DNA of 64,000 nucleotides, taken from NCBI GenBank assembly GCA_905331475.1, contig CAJNYU010000181.1, positions 620,001 to 684,000 on the forward strand, in the 5' to 3' direction. Below are positions 26,367-40,268 of the stretch, piece by piece. How positions within the stretch are numbered: position 1 is the first letter of the stretch; each line of letters starts with the position of its first letter. The notes under the pieces are model-generated. The model made no database searches, was not told where the DNA came from, and saw nothing but the letters and a program-made list of their open reading frames with translations. The translations under genes and the position numbers were made by a program. The stretch comes from Rotaria socialis (lineage: Eukaryota > Rotifera > Eurotatoria > Philodinida > Philodinidae).

Positions 26367-27365
26367 ATGACTGTCTTACCATTTCTTGACATTAAAGCTA
26401 CACCAGTACGCTCACTCGAATCACCAAGATTATCAAGAACAAAATCATTTCCTCATACAACTGAATTTAATGGACAACAATCATCACCCGGATCAAGACG
26501 ATATTCAGGCAAATTATCTTCATCATCACCAATACGTAGTTCAATTCCATCGGCACGTATACATACACCTAAAATAAAGATTGTTGCTCGATCAGATGAA
26601 ATTTTAAAACAATTACCACATCAAAAGACAGCCAATGTACAAACTTTACATTCCATTTGGAAACCATTAACTCGTGAACAACCCGACTATGATTATCTAT
26701 GGGAGCCTGTACAACGTGAAGATATACGTCATCAATATGATACATATATAGCACCACAACGTATTATTGCTAGTCGACCTGATGAACAATTTAAAATGAC
26801 AACTATGTTTGAAACTGAAGATAGACATTATCATAATTATAAACGTGTTCAGGCTATGCAACAACGACAATGGAATCAGCAACACATGCAATACACTATT
26901 TATCCATATTCACACATGGAGGAACGTGAAATGTACAAGTAAATATTCATTTTTATATTATTCTGTTTGTTAGTTTATTTTGTCCCAACTTTTTATTCAT
27001 TATCTTAAGTAAACAAATTCGATCAACGCTCAAAGAACAAATGGAACATAAAATTCAAGCAGATAAAATTCAAATAGACATGAAAAATCGGGCTACTGAA
27101 ATAGTTATGGAACAAGATCGAAAAGATATAGAACAAGAAAAGCAAAGACAAATAGATCGAGCTAAGCTTTTATTACATTTCACTGTTAAAAACAAAGAAG
27201 TTAGAAAATCATATTTTAGATATGAAATATACTATTGCATGTGTTTCATTTTAGTTAATGGAAAGCAAATGGGAATATGACAATTGGAATCGTACGCATC
27301 AATGGCATGTTGAACGAGCTGTACTAGCCGATACTCCGATCAATTGGAGCAAAACAATGACTTAA
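26367..27365 (+). CDS. Uncharacterised basic coiled-coil protein
   Basis: Exons 26367-26938, 27010-27199 and 27255-27365 give 290 aa from ATG MTVLPFLDIKATPV. The first 75 residues are Ser/Pro/Arg-rich and probably disordered. The middle is rich in His, Tyr and Gln. A charged helix (about 195-255, KEQMEHKIQADKIQ...EQDRKDIEQEKQRQIDRAK) looks like a coiled coil. It ends WNRTHQWHVERAVLADTPIN. I recognise no family; the composition resembles small ciliary or microtubule-associated proteins, which is inference only. The open frame extends 5' to a TTG at 26337 but the ATG at 26367 is the natural start. Confidence 0.75.
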
Positions 27366-28515
27366 ATAAAATTCCGTTGATATTGAAAACGTGACCTATA
27401 ATCAAAAAACAATTTCGGAAAAATTTTCTTTCCTTTAATATTTATTGATTCTTTTTTAAATTTATTATTATTTTTTTGTTCTGTTAACTGTCGCTATAGA
27501 AGAGTAGTTGCAGTTACCAAAACAAAACAAAAAAAGAACAGTTATGATTTTGTATAATCAAAATTGACAACTATCTAGTCGAAAGGAGATATAGGCTTGT
27601 CGATTTCTACTAATTAAGTCTTGTCTTATCAAAAAGAACTAAAAATATTTCCATGAATAGATATATGTATCAGGCAGAATTGAGTTTTAGGCAAAATTTA
27701 ACCATACTTTTAAAAATTTTAATTTAATTTAGCATCTTATAAAAAACTTAATTATGTCGACGATAAATAAAGTTTCTAGCACGCGAAGTGTATTAAAATT
27801 TAAAAAGACAAGTTTTAATAGATGAGTGAGCATCGCTAATTTCAATCATATTTCTTTGAAGACGATGTATCGCTTGGTTACTTCGCGTAATGAAAACTAT
27901 ATCTTCTTCAGGAAGATGTCGAGTTCGCTAGCTTTTTCAATGCAAAATGATATCTTGTTCAGGAAGATGTAGTATGATATTTTTTGTTGCAAAGAGCAAA
28001 TATGCACCATGTTGAGTGATCTATATTCATGAAGGTATTTGCAACGATGTAGAATTCTGTTAAATTTTACGTAAAGAAGAAGATTTTTGCGTTGTTCATG
28101 CGCCTGTATTCAAACAGTAATATTAACTTTAAGTTAGGTGTAGATGTATCGAGTGAACTCAATTGTTAAAAGTAGTGTATCTGTTGAAAAAAGCGTTGTC
28201 GGAATTTCTCTTGATTATATTTTGTGATATATTAGCACTATTTCAAGATTTGTACGAGAGTATATGTATGTTATATGGTTATTATGTTTGCAATTATTGA
28301 GATTCGTTTGTAAATTTATGATCGTTAGTTTCTCTGGTAGTTCGAAAGAGTGTTAATTGAAATCAAGAATAAATTATGCGTATGTAGTTTGTGGTTAATA
28401 AAAATGAAGAAGTTCAATAGAATTGTATTAAGGTATGTTCATAAGTATTAATTGTTACATAATCTATTATATGTAAAATATATAAGTTTAATAGAATATT
28501 AAAATGCTGGTTTAC
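27366..28515. other. Intergenic region, no gene seen
   Basis: AT-rich DNA between two convergent genes. I searched the minus strand for the missing zinc-ribbon exons of the RPA1-like gene and found no CxxC coding stretch. Confidence 0.6.
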
Positions 28516-31500
28516 CGTGATAATGATTTATTTTTCCATTTCTCATTCGAACTCTTTTATTGACGACCTGTTCAGGTACTTCCGCAATCTATGTATGAAA
28601 ATTATTGTGAATAATGTTGATCGAAGTACTTCTGTTTTAATGTTTATCTTTTCATTCCATATTGTTATGTTAATTGTACCGGTATCGTCTTTTATTTTTA
28701 ATGAACGTCGACTGTAAGATTGACCATTAGAATGAGAGATATTTGTTGTTATGCCATTGTCGAATAAAACTAAACCTTCCACATCTATTACGAAAGAGAA
28801 TTATTATGTTTTTAACATTCACAAGGGGAATAAATAGGAAAGTAATAAAACATCATCATAATCAAATTTTCTAATGTATGCGAGCTGATATTGAATATGG
28901 TTATGGATTTACTCTCATAGATTTTTTTATATTAGGTTGAGAAGAAAATATTAGTATGTGTGCAATTAAGAATCATTCTGTATGTAAAATTTTTAAAATC
29001 TCTTTCAATTTTTTAATTTAGATGATTAGTATTATGAATGATATTATCTTAGTTATAGTAAGACGACGATCTCGAGGCTTAGATATGCCAATGTATGAAC
29101 CGTGTAAAATGCTATGTATATTGCGAATATCTTGTTTTCTAATTAATATGACAGGATTGAATGATATTGATTTATATGTATTGATGATAGTAGTAGGTGT
29201 TAATCGAAGTTCATATAAAGAATAAGGCGAAGTAAAATTTTCGTTAGCTATTCGTACATCGCCGTTTTGTATGCTTATGATCTGAAGAGAGATTTTATTT
29301 TTGCTTTGATCATTCATTTTATTACCTGATTTAGCACTATGATATTGTTAAAACGATCAGCTTCGTCATTGAAGGCTACAGTTTTTATCTCTCCACTTAA
29401 ATCGGATACTAGAGCATCAAACACCTTGCCGTTTGTTGAGAAATGTCGTAATGCACTCTTAATAATTACTTTACAATGTATGTTCAATCTAACAAAAAGG
29501 TAGGAATAGAAGGAAAAAAATATATATCATTACTGTGTAGTGTTTCGATCAATATCAGCAATATCTGTATATATATTGTTGGTCACTGGAAAAAAATGAT
29601 AAATGAATGCTGAAAAAGAATTATACGATATTAAACTATTTTTCGTAGAAACTTTACTTTGAACGAGTTTTGTTGGTTCATTATTAACTTCATTGGCATT
29701 CGTATTAGATGCTGTTAATATCGATTCTGAATGAGAGATTAAAAGTTTAATTAATCAAGTATTTCCTTGTAATGATATTCATATTATAAAAAAAAAATTA
29801 CCATCGTTATTTTCAGCTTCATTGGATTCATTGTTACTGTTTGTTATTGAGCTAGACGAATGTTGATCGTTTTCTTGTAGTTCAGGTGAAGCATTGATGT
29901 TATTGATTTCTGTATGTTCTGTGTTGTTATTGTTGAAATGATGTAAATATGATAAAATATCATTTGTTGTGATAATTTTGTATGACTCATCTGCAGTACC
30001 TAAATGAACATCTAATGAGTGCAATATAACAAAGTGTTCCATAAATGATATGATTATTTTATTCATATTTTATTAATAATGAATATATAATTAAACGATT
30101 ATTTTTCATAATCGTAACACATGGAAATTAAATGAATAGTAATAAATATTTACCTGGTAATAATTGATTAGTTGTTAGTATATGATTTGTTCCTATACTT
30201 GTTTCAGAATCCGATGATGATACTAAAAATGATGATTCAGAAATCAAATTAATGGTAATAGAAAGTCATTCATTCTAGCCAGCTCGATTATTATTTGACT
30301 TAAAGATCGTTGTGCGTTTTTTTTTCTTCATTTGAAGGCGAAACAGATTAGAACGATAACGATATGTAGTAGATGTTTATTATGATTGAGCACCTACGCA
30401 AATAATGAAATTATGCTTATTAATCCGTAATAGAAATTAGAAATCATTGGTTCGTATGCGTAATCATAGTAGTATATATTCACTGATATATAGATCGAAC
30501 TGAGATTCTACATTCTTAATTTATTTTTATATTTAGGAACGAAGCAAAATTTGCGATTAGCAATTGCATTACAGTCGTTTATAGTTACTATCAATGTCCC
30601 TACAAGTGAATTACATATTGAATAATAAAAGTCTGCAATAAACATAATTGTGATGATTATATTCCTTACACGTTATAATATAACATCTAGTGACTAAATA
30701 TGACACAAAAGATAGTTTGAACTATTAATTATATTTATGAAGTATAGATATGATAGATCTTGGCTTTAATTCCAATATACGTATAAAAGAAAAGAAAATG
30801 TTTTTTTTAATTATGTTTTTATTTATGATTTAAAACAATTTATATTTATATATCACATTTCTATAGTCATTGTTAAAATTTTCGTAAAACTAAAATAATG
30901 TCAAAACATTTATATACAATAGAACTTTTAGAATTATATTGGCAATATTACTATTTAAAAAAATGATCGAATGATCTTTAACTCCCAGGTCGAACAGTCC
31001 GGCCTGGAAACGGCCGGTTTCGAGTAGTTCCGTTGATTTTGTGGAAGCAGTATTCCGGTTGGAAAATTTTTGGATTTTTTCCGGTGATTTCCGATCAATT
31101 CCTGCCGGAAAGCACTGAAACTTGGCAGGAATTCGCCGGAAAAGTCCGGCCGTATTTTTGACCGGAATACTGCTTCCATATTCCAGCGATTTCCCGTGTT
31201 TTCCTGCAGGATATGGTGACTTTCCCGCATATTCCCTGGAGTATCCTACGGGATCCGGTGGCCGGAATGTTCGACCTGGGCTTAATTCAGTTTAATACAA
31301 TAATGTATTTATGATTCACTCATTATTAAATTATCTTGATATTGTATTTCATTTAATGAAATAATGTCGTTCTCTTCAGCTAAATCAACGTATTGTACAA
31401 ATATATCTAAAATTAAATTCGTTCTTATGAATACATTTTATATACTGAATATACATACTGTTATTGTTTAGTGACTTGCGTATGATTGTATTATGAATAT

Positions 31501-32029
31501 GTCGTTCGCTGCGTTGGTATCCCTAAATATATATTATAGTAGTTTTGGTGCATTTAAAAACCAAATATTGGTTAAGTATTATTGTTTCATGATATACAGT
31601 AGGTACTGTTTCTTTAAATTGTTTTTTTTTTGGGCAACATCTTACTGGATGAATTAATTTTGATGAAGCACGACAGTGGGTACTTGTAACTTACTGATTT
31701 GGTATTATTCCCACACTCGGTATACTATTGTTTGATAATGATGTTGATGATAATGATGCATTATAAGACTGTCTTCTTGTTGTTGTTGCAGAAGTTTGAT
31801 ATATGTTCGAGTCAGGAAATTTCATGAGAAGTTCAGTACCAATGGTACTTAATTGTGATGGAATTTGTACGCCAATTGATCGAGACACTTCAATATAATC
31901 AGATACTTGAATATTATAAATACGCAGCTTTTTTGATAATTTTTCTCGCCCATCGTCATTTGTTAGCAAAACTTTGGCATAGTATAGAATAGGTCGATGA
32001 GTATTCGTAATGATAAAATAATCTTTCAA
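28516..32029 (-). CDS. RPA1: RPA1 (RPA70)-like single-stranded-DNA-binding protein, lacking the DBD-C end
   Basis: Minus-strand exons I can support: about 31695-32029 (N-terminal part uncertain), 30154-30222, 29802-29999, 29658-29726, 29534-29585, 29326-29488, 29101-29281, 28630-28784 and 28516-28588. The block CKVIIKSALRHFS...VFDALVSDLSGEIKTVAFND followed by GDVRIANENFTS..YELRL matches DNA-binding domain A of RPA1. The next exon, with VEGLVLFDNGI...SRRSLKIKDDTGTINITIWN, matches the start of domain B. RPA1 is the large subunit of the trimer that coats single-stranded DNA in replication and repair. Frames become unreadable after 28516, and no zinc ribbon or domain C follows. The segment ending RSIGVQIP at about 31850-31920 may be the tail of the N-terminal OB domain but this is weak. 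Upstream of DBD-A the linker is Asn/Ser-rich. Either a truncated paralogue or a decaying gene. Confidence 0.6.
30984..31280. mobile_element. GC-rich MITE with near-perfect terminal inverted repeats and flanking TTAA
   Basis: Left terminus CCCAGGTCGAACAGTCCGGC and right terminus GCCGGAATGTTCGACCTGGG are inverted copies with one mismatch. TTAA lies 2 bases outside the left end (30978-30981) and 1 base outside the right end (31282-31285), which fits a piggyBac-type TTAA duplication. The 297-bp element is much richer in GC than its surroundings and contains an internal inverted pair built on GGAAGCAGTATTCCGG. It lies in an intron of the RPA1-like gene. A second copy is at 6112-6372. Confidence 0.85.
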
Positions 32030-35000
32030 TAATTAACCTTCAGTAGCCAATGTTTCGAAAGATTTAGCCCCTGTATTTCGATCAATTTTGCTAATATCTA
32101 AAACGGATATAATAATTATGGGATTAATATATTCGTCTATAGTATTAGTTAAAGTTGTTGATTCAAAAATCATGTGTGTTGATTCAATCAGCTTGATTGA
32201 ATATTTGTTAGTAGTATTTAGTCAAGACAATCAACATATTAGTGTAAACACGAATACTTTTATTTTTTATTTATTTAAATTGAGAATTTATACGGTAATG
32301 AATGCATGTGTTCTAATACTCTTGTCGATAGTGCAGCCTGATATGGCATATACGTAGTTCAGAGTTATTTTCATCTTTAAGTAGAATCTGCTGTTTTCTC
32401 AGTAATGTGAAATAGGTTTGTAGAATCAGCTCTCAAATAGTCCAGCGGTGATTGATGCTAAAGTATTAGAACCTGTTAATAATCCATATAGGAACAATAT
32501 GTTGGTCGATAATAATCAAAATTTGAGTACGTCTACTATCGCTTGTGATTTGAATGAATTAATTGGCAATGCTAATACAGATTAACATTTAAAAAAAAGC
32601 TATCTACCAGGATAGGTTTTTCAATCGCATACTTTTCTTTTTATTCCGAATTGTTTTTTGTATCAAGTATTATGTTAAAAAATAATGTCATGAAAAAAGT
32701 TGTAGGTTCTAATACTTGGAGTATTCTTGTAACTTATATCAACGACTAGTTAGAAAAGTATTCTTAAAGATATAAAATAAAACTTATATTTAAACGTGTT
32801 GAAGTACTTTTTCTTGGTTAAATTTTTAGTGTTTGACTAACGTGATTACCGTTTGAAAGATACGCATAAATTTCGTACGACAAGAAGCTAGTCTGTTGTA
32901 ATCGGCTAAGCTGATTAAAAAGTTAGTTGTAAAGCTTCTGTAACGTAAAAATCACTAAGATATCACGTTTAAATCAAACGAAAATGCTTTTATTGTTGCG
33001 GGCCTGTTATAATACGAATTTTGCCTGCGTTTAATTTTGTCTGTGACATATATTTTATCCCAATTATGTTTCTATCCATCTTAGGAAAATGAATCATTCT
33101 TACTGAGTAGAGCAACACTATTATTGTAATAAATATTTCTTATCCTTTGAAACACAAAATAAAATTATGATACAGAAGAACATGAATACCCTGAAAAAAG
33201 TGCTGTTTCTCTTAAATTCGGTTTTATATATCATAGTTTATTTAAAATGTATATAGACCAATCATGTAACTAATTAAAAAATTGACCATTCTGACCCATA
33301 AATCCAATATAATCATTGAGACACACAAACATTGAACTATGTTATGATCAATCAATATTGAAGGAATTTCTATCGATCTAATATTTTCCTGTCATATTTC
33401 GTCAATATCAATCAAAATACAATTGTCGTAACTAATATAGATTTTCTAGAAAGATAAATTTTTGTAACTATAGGTAAAAGCCATTTAAAAAATCTTCAGT
33501 GAAGCAAAATTTCGCATTTAATTATTAGCACAAAAGTGCCTCTCTGTATACGTGATGTAACTAAAGATTGAAAGAATTTTGAACATGATCTATATATAAA
33601 TTCTAATGAAATTTTGAAATGTTAGTTAAAGTTAAACATAGGAAAGTGATTGTTTAGTGCAACGAACAGACGAACAAATTTATTGGAACCAACAAATGAA
33701 TTGTGCAAGTATGAATATTTACGTGCTTCGAGCTTTCTTCCTTTTTTAAACTGAAGTTTTTATTTTTATTTTCTTGGGTATCCAAAACGTCTGTAAAAAA
33801 GTTCCTGTAGATAGAGATAAAGTGCGTGTCAAATTGTGTACGAAACCAATAATAAATCGAGTGTTTTTGTATTCAAAAATGGTGCACTTAACTCAACTAA
33901 TGCATTATCATGTTTTCATGATTCTAGTAACCATGCATTAGGTCAGAGTGTTCATTTCGTTTCATGAGAAGAAACAAATATTTTTCTATTGTTACTAGAG
34001 GCGATATTACTTATTTGAATTGATTAGCACGTATAAAAATGTGTATTGAGAAAGTTTGGTGTGAAAGTTCAAAATTTTAAAATGAATTAATTCCACAGGT
34101 AATCGATATTTTTCACATTGACTAAAACATTTTTCATCAAAAGCAAGATATTGATGTAAATTCTGAAAACACATATCCAATACAATGAAATTTATCAGAT
34201 TAATAAAAACATCTTAATCACAGGAAAAAGAATTAAGATACAGTAGTTGATATTAATGCTGTTCTAATATGTCGGATATCTGCTCTTTCTACAAGATCTC
34301 TATTAGCAAAAATTCTTTTCAAAAATTTAATGATGTGCAATATTCAATCTATAATTTGTGAAAAAAATAGTATTTGAAAAAGAATGTCCTTTACAAGATT
34401 TACTTTGTTTTAACAGAAAATTATGGATTTACGACTGACTTTTTTATTTGTTCTATAATATAAAATATAAAATGTATTCTGTCATTATAACAATCGAAGA
34501 AAACATTACCAGACTACTATTTTATCATCACTAACATTAGTTTTTGTTCGATTATACTAATCGATTTCATGCTATACCTTCTCTTTGTTAAATTTAATTC
34601 ATGCATATCTGTTATTTCATTGATTGTTGTACGTATATGTTTGTTGGCGAGTTCTATTGAGTATGTTTACAATACAACATAATTACATCGTATAATAAAA
34701 CATCGAAGTTTTATCATGTTTATATAATAGAAAGTGCTTCAGTTTAGTATGTCATGGTATTAATTATATAATCATAAGGCTAATCACATGATTTCTGAAT
34801 ATTAAAATTGAACTAGAATTCTTCTTTTCTTTTAGTCAAATGAAAAATCTGTATTATATTTTCACAGTCTCATGCAAATATGAATTATCATCATTTCTAT
34901 ATCAATTTGTTTGTAATGGGTATAGATGTTCTCTGAAATCTGGTAGCAAATCATCTTTGCCTTAGTGTTTCGATAAGATATGTACTCGAACAATTGAACG

Positions 35001-37279
35001 TACTGGTGATCTAATATGTTAAAACGTACGCAGCCATTATTCGTTATACAATGAATGTTTTAGTTATGAAAGAAGAACTCGAGTATTAGTTTTCTTCATT
35101 TGAATCTAATATAGAGAAAATGCTTTGAGCACTGAAAAACAAAGTTCTAAAAACTTCATGTCTACATTTCTTATGACATTATACATGACATTTATTTCAA
35201 TATCAATCTAGTTGATTGGATTAGCAAATTAACTTATTGGAAGCATTATCTACCATTTGTTGTTGTTCATATATATACAAGGCTGAATATAGATGACATA
35301 CAATAAACTATATATATGTATGTATTCATAGTAAATTAGAGAAAGGTTAAAAAGATGCTTCATTAATTTGTCGTACAAAGATGAAAATCATTTGTTTCCG
35401 TTTCTCTTGCCGTTCTTTCCAGCATTATTCATGTTCTTGAATATGTGAGATGCTGAAAAGTAATAAAATAAATTTTAAGTTACTGGTAATGATAAGATTT
35501 AGATTGAAAATTTCATGTTTCTTATAATTAGAATTGTTTTTCAAGACAAAAACAGTCTGTCTAATACATTAGCTATTCGTTCAGTATATTTTAAATACTA
35601 AGGTTAAACTTTTATCTCATCTGTCTATAACAAAACGATCTCAAAAAGCTGAAATCAAAAATATAATTACGATCAACTTTGAACAAAGATATATCGATGA
35701 ATAATTTGCTGATATTATATGATTCCCAATCAAACATCCTGTGAACTATTTAATTGATCTAATAAATCTTCACTTTCCATCTGTTCTCATATTTATTCCG
35801 TTGTCTTGTACAGGACATATAAAACGCCCTCAATACTATGATGCACAATTGAGTCCGGACTAGTCTTCTTTTCTTTTTCTTTTTTAGAGAAAATCTATAA
35901 ATGTATTTTATGCTTTTTCTCATTTTTTTGTGATTGACTACAATATTTCACTTTTTGATAATGGAACTATCAACAAGATAGAATGTAAAACAATCAGAAA
36001 AGCATACGTAGTTATTGCTTGTCAGATTATAATCGGCATAAAAAAATAACTACAAAAATGCGTTACCGTCGAGGAACATTGTTTCAATCGATACCAAATA
36101 TTGATCAACATTTACCTCAAGACAAGCAACATCATTTATCAGTAAGTTATTCGATCGCCATATGTTTCTAGAGCACAAATGACAATCTATTCGACAATCT
36201 TTAATAGTAATAATAAATAAAACAGAAACTTGTTGTTTCGATATTTGTTTTCCGTTTTCAAGATTGTAATCTATTACAAGTTTCTTTATAATAGAATGAA
36301 AGATGAGTCGATCATGATTGTTAAATACTCTCATCCGACTAAGTATATACTTGTATTAGTATTCGGACAGATATATACGCACACCCACAGACAAAGAGAG
36401 AGAAGGAAAAACAAGAAGAGATACTATATAAACAGCAAAAAAGAAATACAAGACAAGAATAAACACTCTTGTCTGATACTTCATGTTAGAATAATATGGT
36501 ACGATTTGGACATATCTGACTGAAATCAATCAAGTGCGCATTCATATAAGCACATGTAATAATGAGAAGTAAATTAATCAGTGCATGAGTTATGTGGGTT
36601 ATAATTATGGGACGAAAGTATATGCTGTGTATGAATATTCTATGGACCCTGTAAATAAAAATCAGTCAATCAAATAGAATTTCTAAATAAACAGTAATAT
36701 CAATTATGAATAATATCTGCAAATGTGAATGAGACCTCTTTACTAATATCTAATCGATACTTTTCCTATTTTTGTACTAATGATGACCTTATGAAAAAAA
36801 GGACAAACAGGGAGAAGAAATCATATATTATTCGATACAATGGATATATTATTAGTATGATAGTATCGGCAGACATATTTTCATCGACGCTGTTAGTATA
36901 AGCAAAAACAAAAGCATTTGATAACGCTAGTAATACGACCTGCTCTACATGGATATTTCACGATTGTAAAAACTATTACAAAAATTTAACTAGTCTTATT
37001 CCATGGCTACATGGCTAGAACAATGTCAAAACTTCGTTCGCGTTATAAGAATGCCAAAGTAAGCCATTTTCTGACTAATCAATATGATGTAACCCATTTC
37101 TTATTATCTCCTTTGATTGGACATGAATGTTTAGTATCTATTTTTCTTGCTCTTTTCTATGGATATTATTCTGATATTATTTGATGTAGCTAATGTACAT
37201 TGAACATTGTCAACTTGTATTGATAAAAACAAATCAAAACAATATAGATATATTTTGAATTTGCTTATTCTAGTGGATT
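32030..37279. other. Gene-poor AT-rich stretch of 5.2 kb
   Basis: No convincing gene. Two remnants deserve mention. On the minus strand at about 32033-32100 a short frame reads ISKIDRNTGAKSFETLATE and could be a further 5' exon of the RPA1-like gene. On the plus strand at about 32441-32585 a frame ending ACDLNELIGNANTD* has coding-like composition but no partner exon. The remainder has scattered short frames without conserved content; the minus-strand one at 36050-36334 is not convincing. Confidence 0.55.
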
Positions 37280-38885
<1,606 letters not shown>

Positions 38886-39618
38886 AACAATACGTTCACA
38901 TGTTTTTCTCTTTTAAAACCTTGGCCTGTAAAGCCTTTTTTTTCTCGTTTTTCTTTTTCTTTTTTGTTGTTTTACTTGCTCGATATAGTACATACACATA
39001 TATATGATTATGTATACGGATGACGATCGATTAAGATCGGCATGAGTCTCAAGTGAGTACATTGACTCAGCCAAGTAAGAACTAATCTTCTCTGAGTGGT
39101 AGTTACGTAGTGATATATACAAACGCACACACACACACATATATATACGTATATACGTATATGCATGAGTATAAGTTGAACAGAAGTAAGAAGAAATTCA
39201 TCTTACGATTGCATAGGATAATGGTAAAGAAAAGAGAGAAAGAGAAAGCATATAATCGACTAAATAAAAAGAATGTCACATATAATCATGTATACGATGC
39301 GTGTACAAATGTTGTAGTCAATATCGATTTTCAAAATTTATATCCTACAACTATTTGTTCTGCCCAACGATTAAATGATTCGTTTACAGTTGAGTTCAAT
39401 TTTATTTCAATACTAATTTGATTGAGTACTATTTTATTTCTTTTGGATTAAAGTACAAATACAACGACATATATAAATCTAAAGTCTTAAAATAGAAACA
39501 ACCAAAATTCCTACAAAGTAAATATCAAATAAAAAAATATATATCAAGGTTTGTTATTTTACTTTTCATTTTAGATTAACTGTGTTCTTATTGATTATGC
39601 AGCAGGTTGTTTCAAGCA
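38886..39618. other. Intergenic region
   Basis: AT-rich, with short CA/TA repeats near 39120-39170. The frame at 39110-39421 is Lys/Tyr/Thr-rich without recognisable content. A possible splice acceptor (AG at 39601-39602, or 39604-39605) lies just before the next start codon, so a 5' untranslated exon may sit here. Confidence 0.5.
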
Positions 39619-39870
39619 ATGTCGACTTCAAATAATGATAATGGATTATTTAACGGCCAATTTAATCCTCAAATATTCGCTGCTATAATAGTTCCAGCTA
39701 TATTTTTACTTATAATTATCTTAACAATGCTCGTCTTTATTTTATATCGTCAACCATCAGATTATAATAGTTATATAATTGAAAATGAACATGAACATGG
39801 AAATGGTGACAATAACAAATCTGGTTGTAAATTTGAAATATTGTCGCGAACACCAAATAATTACGCATAG
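39619..39870 (+). CDS. Small single-pass membrane protein, unknown function
   Basis: Single exon, 83 aa from ATG MSTSNNDNGLFNGQFNPQIF. One strong hydrophobic helix (about residues 20-45, with IVPAIFLLIIILTMLVFIL) separates a short polar N-terminus from a tail rich in Glu, His and Asn. No signal peptide. Upstream in-frame codons start at a TTG, so the ATG is preferred. I recognise no family. A chance open frame cannot be excluded, but the clean N-out/TM/tail organisation and the stop context argue for a real micro-gene. Confidence 0.5.
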   Translation: MSTSNNDNGLFNGQFNPQIFAAIIVPAIFLLIIILTMLVFILYRQPSDYNSYIIENEHEHGNGDNNKSGCKFEILSRTPNNYA

Positions 39871-40268
39871 AATTTTCTTTTCTATCTTTCATGTGTTATA
39901 ACTTTGATTTCCGCTTTTAATTGCATTTTACTTACAGTAAAAGAAGAACAAAAAAGAAAACCTGAAATATATTGTATATGTCCGCCTCTGTCAATACTTA
40001 AATTGCTGTGTACATTCACACATGTATGCTTTTAATGGCATTTTTTACTCTCATTGAATTGTCTAACACTTTCTTTTTTCGACAGATCGATCAATCAAAA
40101 TTCTCTGATCGAACAAAATTTTTTTTGAAACAGTAAAAACAATAGTTACACGTTAAAAGAAATGTCATTTAACATAAATCATAAAGAAAGACTGGTGATA
40201 ATTGAAAAAATAATCATACTGTTGTTTATTGCTTGTTGGCAGGAACTACTGAAGAGAAAAAGAAGTGC

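Noticed and set aside
30955-31230. Minus-strand open frame of 91 codons
   Set aside because: Covered by the GC-rich MITE; composition effect.
36050-36334. 94-codon minus-strand frame in the gene-poor stretch
   Set aside because: Isolated, no splice partners and no family resemblance.
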